A stretch of 64,000 nucleotides of DNA from Marisa cornuarietis (Eukaryota > Mollusca > Gastropoda > Architaenioglossa > Ampullariidae), in NCBI GenBank assembly GCA_004794655.1, contig SMMW01000549.1, positions 744,001 through 808,000 on the forward strand, written 5' to 3'. Below are positions 23,801-35,800 of this stretch, piece after piece (within the stretch, counting starts at the first letter, position 1; each line of letters begins with the position of its first letter). The translations under genes and the position numbers were made by a program. The notes under the pieces were generated by a model that did no database searches, was not told where the DNA came from, and saw only the letters and a list, made by a program, of their open reading frames with translations.

Positions 23801-26800
23801 CTGCTCCCTAGTAATCATCTTTTAGGGAGATGCATGATATATTAAGATCCAAACATACACTTTAAAGGAAAAAATTTTTTGGCTTAAATTCACATTTGTA
23901 AACACTAAATTCAAAACCATAACTTGCACGTTTTTAAACATTTCCTGACATAATGCTATGCTAAATCTTAGGTGCATTTAGTTAAGAATACAACTGGTCC
24001 CAGGAACTCGACACAACAAGTGTACCGCTAAGGCCATGTACGTGTTCAAAGACATGTTCTATCACAGACTGTGCAGGAGATCTTTCCAACAATCACAGCT
24101 AGCTCAAATGCTGTGTTCAGATAGTTCTTACCGAGTAGATACCACCATTAGATGCTGGTGAGGCAGGTGACATGAGGCTCTCTTTGGATGCTGACAGGTG
24201 TCGCATGCTTTCTGAAACGGTACAACAGACAAAAAGAAAAGTGAAATTAAACTTGCTGATCTTCGTTTACTTTTATTTTTCTGCCTAAGCACTAGTAAAC
24301 TGTCATCTGCACTCTAAATGCACATAAAATGTGCCCTTCTTAATATGTACAAATTAGAATATAAGATTTAATCTGACAATGATGTAGCAAGTTTATAGCC
24401 ATGCAAAAATTTTGATTATATGAATCACAGATATTCCAGGAGCAAGAAACTGAGAAAAATTATTGTCTTTGGATCATGGCATTAGATCATGACATTATAG
24501 AGCCAGCAAGCACATGACTGATGGCCATGAGTATGAACTACCATTAGGAATCTATGATGCTAAGGTAGTGTTCAGTAGGACACCTTAGCCTATTCTTAAA
24601 AAATCAGATAGTCTAGACATTGAAGGGGATGCAGTGCCATCATAAACTTTTCGTTGTCCATCCCCAAAGTTTACAGTTACAGTACAACAAAGAGGTCAGC
24701 AACAAGGTATGCAGCACAACAATCTCAAAATCTGCAACAATTTTTCATCTCACAAATGTTCAAGGCTACATGAGTGACACAGCAGAAACAGATGACTACA
24801 TTATGACCTGCTGATTTTTTTACCATTTGAAGACATAATGCCAATAATGATTTCTCTTGAACTGCATGCGAGGCTTAAAATATCTACCATTAATTGAATC
24901 CACTGATGTTAATAAAACCAAGAAAACTCACATGCAACAAAACAAAACAAAAACAAAACCCCCAAAATATTACAAATGAACACTAGACACTAAACAGAAG
25001 CAGTAGTAGAACCATTTTTCTTGGTGCTGATAAATAGTAGTGTAGTAATTATTATTGGGAATTTTTTTTTAAGTCACTACCATAAATCCATAAGGTACAC
25101 AAAAGAAAGTAGTGAAACAGGTGGAAACTCCAAAGAGAAATAAGGAAGAAAGATGAACAAGATGTGGTGCATAAGTGAGAAAATGGGACTGGAAGAGACC
25201 AAGCAAATAATAGATATCCTGTACAGTATATAACTTTTCCTCATTTATTACACAGAGTCAATTGCAAATGGAAAAGTTGGTTAATATATGCCATGGAATC
25301 TCTTCTATAAGGATTACTGCTTATGTGTGTGCATGTCTTAATAAGCATTCTTGCATAGAGGCGCTTACATGTATGCTCTTGTGCACAGGCATGTGCAAAG
25401 ACACAAAGACACATGCACACAGACAACTAAAGATATTTTACATTTAAGTGCATAGTCCAATAACACATACATACACATGCACACACACACTCTCTTTAAA
25501 AAAAGTAAGTAAAAAATAATGTGACAAACTACGATTGCATTTCCTGCTGAAGATCTGGTTCTATAAGTGAAAGACTGACCAATCTTAAGCAAAATCTGGT
25601 GCAAAATTAGAAGACATGATATGCTTTTCACTGAGACCACAAACTTAGTATTACTGGACTGCTTGCAGATAATTTTATTCAGTGAAGTTATAGAATGAGG
25701 TTTTTGACTACAAAGCTTCCGGTTTAGTCACGTTTCAGTTTACTACTAGAACGAGGCTTTTGACTAGAAAGCTTCCGGTTTATTCACATTCATTGTTTAA
25801 CCTCGCCGAGACTAACAGCAAAGGACTTCACAAGAGGCTAAGCATTTGTCTCGGCAGACAGACAGCAGTCCACCTATACACGTCCGTGCTGAGACTGGCC
25901 AAAAGAAAGTAGCAGGAGGTGATATAAAATATCTCAGAGGTGGTCTTAGGTATCTGAAGGTGCAAACAAATTAACAAATTAAAAAATAAAATTAAAGAGG
26001 AATCCTTTGAAACAAAAATACCCCTCCATTTCTGTGTGCCTGCATACACTTCTATGCCAGACACAACATACAAGAGTCTAACTTAATGAACATCTCACAC
26101 GACAAAGACAAGAAGTTATAAATATGCAGTGTACTGTACTGATATCTCCCAATTGAAAGGAAATAAAATACATAACTTCTTTCTGATATGTTCAAGATGA
26201 GACAAAACAGCCAAAGCAATTAATGAAACATACTAGTCTTATCAAAAGACTCCGCTGGTGTTTTAAGAAACATTTTTGAGTGGAGACTAATTACTAAATG
26301 AGCTATTAATTTCCAATGCTGTTCACCCACACTATACAAAACACATGCACACTAACAAAATATTTAAACATCTTTACATTTCGGACCTGGTATATATATT
26401 TTCCAAATTTTCAAATGTATAGCATTCTAATCTATTCCCCCAACCACTACTTAGCCACTGCTGCCCACTGAACATTTTGCAATAAAAAGATTGTTTTTTA
26501 TTGACTTGAATCCTGCCAGATGTTGAAAAGAAATTCAGGGATTATGGCTGACTTTCAAAGATAAGTTTAAGGAAAAAATACACATCTTGTTCATATGTTC
26601 CATCCAGTGAGAAACATCTATTAACAGTATTACAATTCTGGCCATGTTCTATAAACAGAATGATAAAACAAAAGAATGAACGTCTTATTGTTGCACCAAA
26701 GCAAGAAAGAAAGATCACAAGAAATCTGTTTAAAAAAATGTAACAAGCATCTGTTACTGCAAATACCACAGAAAAAGATACAAGTAATTTAAAGCATGTC

Positions 26801-29800
26801 CTCCACACAAACACCACATCTCATAAATTTTGTGTCACCTGTTGCAAGAAGCATGAAAGAGAACAAAGAACACCAAGAAAAAAGCTGAAAAAACAAACCA
26901 AGAGACTCGTGCTCAACACCGCAGTTCACACCTGCTCCCTCCACCTTCAAAGCATCAGTCTGCCTCGTAACCCCTTCCACAAGGCCCGACCTGCTTTCCA
27001 TGTCAGCGTCTCCTTTCATTGCAGGCTGGTCATCGAAGTCCTGCATCACCACCGATGTGACAGGTCCTGGGGAAGTTGTAGAAGCAGCATCATCCATAAC
27101 AGCACTGTCTACAGACAACTTTGTCACCACGGCTAATTTCTCTGTCGGCCCATCACCACTTTCGGATCTGAGACCATCAGCAGCATCTGTGTCTTCTGTG
27201 GAATCTAATTTAGAACGGTCTGTCAGTGAACCACCACGGGCAATGGAGTCTCCTAACCCGTCATCGGGACTATCCTGTAGGGAAACTTTAAAAAGCCTAG
27301 GAGAGGACATGGTAGATGTGGAGGCATCCACCTGTGCAACTTTCTCACTTTTCATCACAGCCAGCCCCAGCTCCATGCTGGTTTTGCGTTCTTCAGAGGG
27401 TGTGGTCAGAGCTGTGGAGCTCTCTTCCTGAACTGTCTCTGGGTGGGAGAAGTCTTCCGATTCAAAAGATTCAAACACCTCGTTACTTAGGCTGGAATCT
27501 TTTCTCACCAACGGTATATGACCATCAGTACTTTCCTGCAAATGAAGACAAAAGATACTATTCTTTCCCTTCACTAAGCATCTGTAAACACTTTGAAACT
27601 CTGCATGAGACTGACTAAATTTTATTACCAACATGGTTCATTCAGTGCAAATATATTCCCTTTACCAACCAAAGATTAAGCACTCAATAAAATTTATCAA
27701 TAGAATAAAAGAACTCAATTTAGAAAAAAAATGACTTAAAAAAAAAAAAAAATAATAAATCTAAGATATTTACATCAGTACACAAAAACCCTGAAAAAAC
27801 CCTAAAACATCCATAATCAACAGCTAAAACAGCTACTACTTTATTATTTATCACTATGCTTACCAGACCTATTACCTGTGAAAGCTTGGCTAGGTTAGCA
27901 GCAATGACTTCTTTATCACGCTGGCGAATGATAGCTTCCACAGCCAGCCATTCAGACATGATGCGTTCATACTCTGTGCGCATTGATTCATCCAGAGTCT
28001 TCCTCTCTTGCTGGGAGCTGCCAAACTTGTAGTGACCCAGCAGATACGGCCAAACCTAATAAGGAATCAGGTGCGCATATGAAAGAAGCTCTGATCAGCT
28101 TCATCGTAACATATTCCAACTGTACTACAAGACATTTGTTAGTATGTTCACATTATTACTTCCTTATTTCATCAAGTACTGTCTTTACCTGACATGACCT
28201 GTTTCAATCTGAGACACAATGTCTCTTTTTTATGGTTCTGTCTTAAGCAAGAGGAATCCTTTTGTTTCTCCACCTCTCTTCATTTTATGTGCATTTTATG
28301 TGAGTGTATGTGAGAGAGAGAGAGAAAGAGAATGCCTTCGAAATGGTGCATGTTTCTTTTAAAATAATAAGGCAAATGACTTGCTTTATTCTTTAGTCAG
28401 AAATATAGGATCTGAACATCCCATTCTAAAAAGAAGCTTTAAAAAATATTACATTATCCTTATCTTATTCAAAACGATTTTTTTTCTGCTGTGAAGCTGC
28501 CTTTCATGACTTTTTTCCACCATGTCATGCTATATTTTAGAAAATTATAAACTGTTTGTACTATATGGTTGCACTGATGATAAGCCAGTACAACAAAATG
28601 CTGACCATTAAAACCCTTATAAAATTCTTCCCATATTTTTCACTGATTATTTTAATCTATTTACATGTTACATCTTCTTATTCTTCTTATTCCTTTTCGC
28701 CCCCAGTGGAGCATAGGGCCGCAAACTACACCACGCCAGCAAACCCGGTTCTGGGCCTCCCTCCCCAGTTGGGCCCATGTCATTCCTCGCCGTGGACCGA
28801 TCTTCTCCACGTCTGTCTGGGTCTCCCAACCCTGCGCCTCCCCTGTGGGTTCCAGTCCAGAGCTTGTCGTGTTAGATTTTCGGCCGGCTTTCGCAGGGTG
28901 TAACCGATCCAGCCCCAATTTCGCTTCTTGATGTCTTGGCTGGCAGGTTTTTGGTTGGCTCTCTCCCACAGGTATGCATTGGAGATTTTCTCGGGCCATC
29001 TGATGTTGAAAATATGGCACAGACATCTCTTGATGAATGTTTGAATCTTGTTGGTGATAGTGTTTGTCACACGCCATGTCTCAGACCCATATAGAAGGAC
29101 AGATTTTATATTTATATGAAAGATGAGGATCTTGGTGTGCTGAGATAATGCCTTGGAATTCCAGATGGGTCGCTGGATGTGGAATGCTTGCCTGGCTTTA
29201 TTTATTCTGCTTCTTACATCTTCATCTGCACCTCCATCCTTGGTGACTATGCTGCCAAGGTAGGTGAAGCGGTCAGTCTCTGTAATACATTCACCGTGTA
29301 GTTGAAGTGGGGCTTCTTGCTTGTTGTTGATCCACATTACCTCTGTCTTCCTGATGTTGATTGTCAGGCCAGTTGTCGCTGCTTCTTCTGAGAGCCGAGT
29401 GAGCTTTGCCTGTGCATGTTGTTGCTTGTGGGACAACAGGCTGATGTCGTCTGCAAAGTCGAGATCCTCAAGTTGCATGGCAAAGGTCCATTGAATGCCT
29501 GTGTTGCTTTTAGAGGTTGTTCTTCTCATGATCCAGTCTATGACGATAAGGAAGATTGTCGGTGAGAGCATGTAACCTTGCCTTACTCCAGTCCTCACTG
29601 CAAAGGGGTCCGTCAGCTTTCCCTTGTGGATCACCTGGCATGTCGAGTCTTTATACAGCTGTTGGATGATGGCAATGAATTTTTGGTGGAAATTCGAAGT
29701 GCTGCATCAACTTCCAGATGGTCTCTGTCTACGGAGTCAAATGCCTTCTCAAAATCCACAAATGTCATGTAGAGTGGGGACTGCCATTCGATAGACTGTT

Positions 29801-32800
29801 CAATAATGATTCGCAATGTAGCGATATGGTCTGTGCATGATCTACCCTGCCGAAAGCCTGCCTGTCTCTTACATGTTACATGTTATGAGCTAATTAAAAG
29901 ACATTTGTAAATGTTAAATGATGTTTGTTACATACCTCTTTTCGAAGATCATGTGAAATTCCCCCATAGTAGACAAGACGATACACCTCTCCTGAGTTGC
30001 TGACCTATGGAATCAGAACACTGGCTACACTCAAAAGATCATACACCAATTCTGCTTTAAAATATTTTAACTTTGCCAGCGACATTAGATGATTTTTATT
30101 TTGAATTCTGTGTTAATAAATTTTTGAAATAATGTAACGTACCACACCGTTTACACAGATCTCTGCCCATTTTTCTGGTGTGAGTCCATCGCCGGCAAAT
30201 GTTGGGTCGTCAATGGCAACAATTGTGTGGTAAACAAGTCCTGAGAGGTGTGTACGAACAGTCTTCAAATGTCGACAGTGGGCTAACCCTGCAGGTACAG
30301 TAAAAAACTTTTATGGTGGTATTGATGTTGAAATTCATCTTTCATTTTAACTACATCTCATGTCATAAAATTGGACAGGCTCATGCAAGTATAATTTCAT
30401 CTTTTTATGGGCATGTGTTGCATAGTTATTGGAGCATTTTGCAATTAATGTGTGTGCCCTTTAGTGGCATACATCACTGCTTTCTTGGTGGAATAAGGAC
30501 AACTAAAGGACGAAGACTGCATATCAGTTTCACCAAACATTATAAAACTGAACACTGAAATTTTATTAACATTCCTGTACTTTAAAAAAAAATCAAATCT
30601 TTATCAGGACCTTTTCAGAGAATGAGAGAAAGTTGTCTTACATCCATCGATCAAGAGAATTACCTTGTGTTCATAGAATGAGAGAATCTTACATCCATAG
30701 AATGAGAGAAGTATCTTACATACACACAGGGAGAAAAAAAATCTTACATCCATAGAATGCTCTTGAGATGATCTGCTTTGTCATTGTGTCACACAGTTGC
30801 TTAATATGCGCTCTGTGGGAAGAAGAAAAAAAAACCTAAGTGATCAAAACTCTAGGAATAAGAATATAAAGGTAATCAACAAGCTGTCTATACCACTGAA
30901 ATACAACAAAACATTTTGACTCCTAGTTTGTGCAAACAACATACAATCATTTATAAGATAAAATCTGCCTAAAGTGAATGACCAAAAGCTTCAATTTAGA
31001 ATATTTATGTGTTTCACCTAAAACATCACAAGCATATCCTATTAAAATGGACTAGACTACATTTTAGTCAATTAAGTGATAGTTATATTGAATGATGGTA
31101 AGCTAATACAGCCTAATAGCATACCTTGTCCTGCACTTCCTCTTTAATACAGTCAGGTGTCAGTTCAAGTTAGTCTCTTTTGTATTAGTACAAATTAGCA
31201 ACAGTGCTAACAGACAATGTTACTATCCAACAATGATGAGTACTAACAACATTTCTGCGCTTCACAATCATGACTAGTTCTAATGTGATGACCATTAACT
31301 CTACAGTTAACTCAAATATGCATAGTCCCAGAACCTTTATACAATGGGTAATCATGCTCGAGACATTTCTGTCAAAATCGATTCCTTAAACTCAAGTAAT
31401 TTGTCATATTGGAGGAAAGCTGCATAAAATGAAAACAAAAAAGTTTTGATGAAGTATTCACCAGCTTGGTTATTAATGACCCTCAAGACCACATACATCA
31501 AACAGCTGTCATTTCTATTGTCACATTCTGACAAATAAACATATGCAAAAAGTATTAGACCCTAACTTCCCCAGAAAACAACCAAAATGGCTCTAAAAAG
31601 CAAGCATCTCTAAAAGTCAACCAATTATGCACTCCATTGACATGTAAAGTCTATGTACTCATACCTGACTATGATGCATAAATAAGCACATACATGCAAT
31701 TTAACACACTGGCAACATCAAATATGCATGCCATACACAGCCTGCAGCCCAATCGCAGTATGCTGTGGACATAAGTTGTACAGTATACTTTTTTAAATTT
31801 TACATAGGCACGATATGTGCAAAGTGGATGAAATGCTCTCTAAATTGTACCTGTACATTTCCAAACTGAATCCCATTTCTTAACTGGTAAACAGGACAAA
31901 AATTAACAGAAGTGTATATATTTTCCAGATCTTCCTTTCTCTTTCCAAAATAATGGTGCCTAGACAATGCAGTTCATTAAGAGCAAAAAAGGCATTAAAA
32001 GTTTTAGAAATGATAGCAGTTCTACAGCAGGAGACAAGTGAGTCCAACCTATCAGATCTTTGTGATAATAACTGTCAATGTGCAAGAATGGTCCCAAGCA
32101 TCCTCCTACAATGTTGTCAAGTAACTCTGAAAAAGATATTTCTAATTCTGCAGAAGGTGATTTCAACAGTCACTGATGCAAAAAAGTTATCTTTGCTTTC
32201 CACAACCACTGAATTTCATCACCTCACCAGGTTTACAACTTGCTGTCATGGGAGGAAAGTATGCTTGTCAATATTTACCAAGTCTTCAGGATCAAGAAAC
32301 TGTAAAAGCTATGAAGAGTACAAGAAATTTTTGTGTCGCAAACTATAGATTGGCAAAAGAGATTAGGAACTTCATAGATTTAAACTGAACATGTGGAAAT
32401 CTGTTGCCACACAAGATATGGATGGCTTGCTTTTTGGCACAATCATATGTCCAAAAATACCATTTTTGGTGGTAAAATTTCTTTCTTCGAGTACTTAGCA
32501 GATGACATGACTGTATGGAGATCACCCTCTAGCTACCTCAAATCTACCTGTCAAAACCAGTGCACCACAGTAGGACTTTAAAACAGCTCAGCCCCCTTCC
32601 ATCCCACCTGTCTCGCTAGTGAGCCTCTCTACTCCAGTTTTAAGCCTGGATTGAGTCTGGAACCCACTGCGGGGAGGCGGGAGGGAGCTAGCTGTCATGT
32701 CATCTGGTAAGTACTCGAAGAAATAAATTTTACCACCAAAAATGGTATTTCTTCTTCGTACTGTACCAGATGACATGACTATATGGAGAATAACTAACAG

Positions 32801-35800
32801 GCGGGGGGAGTGGTCGCCCACCTTGTAAGAACACCTACAAACATCCATAGGTGAACATCAAACAAAAGAAATCACACCCCAAATCCAGCCGGGCTGTAGA
32901 GTGAGGCCGCCTTGACTGAGCTATGCAACGCTGCCATCGGACCTGTCAGGCAGGTTGCCGTATCTACTCCCTGCTCTGCTGCTGATACCCAGCCAACTGT
33001 CACCAATGAGTCAGGATAGGGTGCAAGATCCATAGGTAGAACCTAGTGATGCACACAATAACGCCAGCCTATAGTCCAAATGACTATAGCGCTGCATATC
33101 CCGAAGACTGGACTAGTGGCAACAGCTCAAGCCTCAATGCACGAACCTTCCAACTGGGGAAGCTACTGTCAAGCATCGGTGCAAAACCACCTGCACTACT
33201 GCTAACCCCCAGGCTGTAATAGATTGCACTGAGAAAACTTCTGTCTTACCATTCCACACTGATGCCTCCCTGAGCGAGGCCAACCTCTCGGGGTAAATCC
33301 GGAGTGTTCTCACTAAATCCTGTGGTAACCTGATCCTTCAGGCCTGTTCTTGGAAGTATGAGTAGCATATTCTCCTAGGACCCTGTTCTGGAAGAGTAAT
33401 CTGAGTCAGTAAGGCAGGATTATGTGTAGGGATATGAAACCCTTACCCCTAAACTGTCAGCAAGTCAAAACTGAGCATCTCAAGTCTCAGATAGTGTAGC
33501 CATTTCCTCTGCTCCAAATGCTAACACTATGTCTGCCCTGCCAGAAGCTTAAAGGAGACCAGGATAACGGCTCAAGAACTGTCGAGTTCCAGCGGTAAAT
33601 ACCAATCCTCCAATCCCAAGAAGGGAAGAGAGTGCAACCTACTGGTTGAGGGCTAACAAACTTGTCAGCAGGGCAGAACATGGCTATTGGCCCCCATTCT
33701 ATTGACCGCCAAAGACGGAATGTATCTGATATCATGGCTTTATAGCCTTTAATAATAACGAGCTCCAAGGTCTTATTAAGAATCACAGACCATTCTGCCT
33801 AGACCATATCCGAAGGATCCCGTCCATGACTAAGGTCTGCTTCTATTAACCACGAAGGTGGAGGGCTTTCTAGTGAAAGCAATGCGCTCCGCTACCTCAC
33901 TAGATCAATGTCGACTTCAGCTGTCACCTCTAATAAGGCAAAGGCGTGAAGTTGCAGATTCTCCGCTGCCAGATAAACTGGCTGACTGCACAGCTCTCTT
34001 TACAGAGCCTGTATGGGTGGTCCTTCTTGAGGTACCCCTCATTGACAAAGCTGCTTACTCTTAGCTCCCAAGACTCCCAATTCCAGGTAAGTGGGTCCAC
34101 TATGAGAGGCCTGATCTTGGCTCTCTTGATCTTTGTCTGTCTGGCAGAAGAATTGTAAGGTCTATGCCCCGAGTTCCTTCCCAATGCAGTGACACTACGT
34201 CAACTGTCCAAATCAGCGGGTCCGGAATTGGTGACTCAAACGTCGGAAGCTTGTCCCCACAAGTCTCACAGAGGTCCCCTATATGAAACAACCTGACAAG
34301 AGTTGAAAAATAGTCTGGCGAAGGATAAAGTCCCTTCCTGTTCAAGGCCTTTGGCTGGGACATAGAGTCTGCCAGTAATGCTGAGCTTAGCTATGCCAGA
34401 ATAAAACATGATCCACCAGAACAACCTTCCAGCTAAGGGGCACAGCACAGGGGAGAGAGCACCCCACTGTCGACATAAAAGATCACTGCTTTGGATCTTT
34501 CAGCCAAAACCATTCCTGTTCTCCTTTCTTTTGTATAGTTATCCGATAAGCCAGAAGCCTATGGCTCAGTAAGCCCTGAAATGACCGACCTAACCTGTCG
34601 GTAAGTCCTGGCGCTGAACAACGGACAAAGGGAAGCGAAAACACGAGTGCGACTCGCAGTCCATATGATAATATAAATAGGCGTTTAGAGATACTGTGAC
34701 AGTAAATCACTTATTCGGCAATGATGTTCTGGATAAACGGGAACGCCAAAACTTTGAACTGCTCAGAAAGGACATAGTATAGACAGCGCGCGCGGACACA
34801 CACGGCAAACTAAAGCGACCATCTTCAAACACGTGAGGGCAGAGCTACCCGCCTCCACCTAGGACACGTACGTAACTCGGAGCCCACGTGCCACGAAAAA
34901 GGCTCGGTGACATATCACTAAACAACGGAAGTAGTCTTGAAACACTCCGCCGGCAAAACACGTGCTTAATGCCGCACTCCTCAACCAGACTCCCAAAGTC
35001 CCAAGCGCTTCACATACATCTTAAACATACAACATAAACACGCTTGCACACACAGAAGGAAAGAAACTTTCAGCTGGTCAACACCCTGCCTACACCCTTG
35101 CTACCCGCGTGGCCACAGGGGCCCTGCGTCACACACTTTAAAAGGGACCGCTTCATGATAGTGCGTGTCATCCTTGCGTCGGGGCCATTTCTCTGTATCG
35201 CTCCATTTCAGGGTAAGTACCGCACACAGACGGCAGTGGGGAGGGGGGTGGAGGTGTCCAGCCTACTACACAGCGCACAGACAGCTTCTTTATAACTTAA
35301 CAACTACCAGACAGGTAACGTCTGACACCATTGGGCCCGTAAATTTCACAGGGGAGGGGCAGAAGAAACATTCTTTCATGCCCCCACCCCCTACTACTTC
35401 TCTAAGAGAAACGTAGCGGTGTCGGGGGAACCCTCTTTCTGGGTAGCGGGATATTATTAGCTGTTCTAGCCTTACCTTATATTGCTCTAAGATAAGAGCA
35501 ATTAACAAGCCGAAGCGAAAACCTTCCCGCCGTGTTTCGTCTCTGACCATTCTCCTAGGACCCGCAACTTTGTCCCTTTCAGTAGAAGAAGCGGTAAACT
35601 TCACAGGAATAAAAAGGGCGCCAGGCTGTCGGTACTGCGCCTATGATAGCAGAAAACCACACTTTACAGGCCTCACACGGCATATCCAAAAGAAACGAGG
35701 TAGCTGACACACGTCTGAACTGCGTGAAGCCGGGCTTAAAACTGGAGTAGAGAGGCTCACTAGCGAGACAGGTGGGATGGAAGGGGGTTGAGCTGTTTTC

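Noticed and set aside
26789..26931. Extension of SGSM exon 17 reading frame to a stop at 26789
   Set aside because: A GTGTGA donor at 26931 gives the phase needed by the next exon (24211-24132), and the remaining TBC exons are clearly required downstream. The tail reads like intron.
28661..29077. 138-codon minus-strand frame overlapping the LINE
   Set aside because: It is the frameshifted C-terminal end of the LINE ORF, not a separate gene.
30640..30760. CRISPR-like repeat spacing near exon 13
   Set aside because: Repeats are few, irregular and eukaryotic-intronic; they are copies of an exon-donor junction.
33487..34363. Minus-strand frames of 85-100 codons in the unclassified element
   Set aside because: No motif recognised and many stops between them. 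Kept only as part of the element description.
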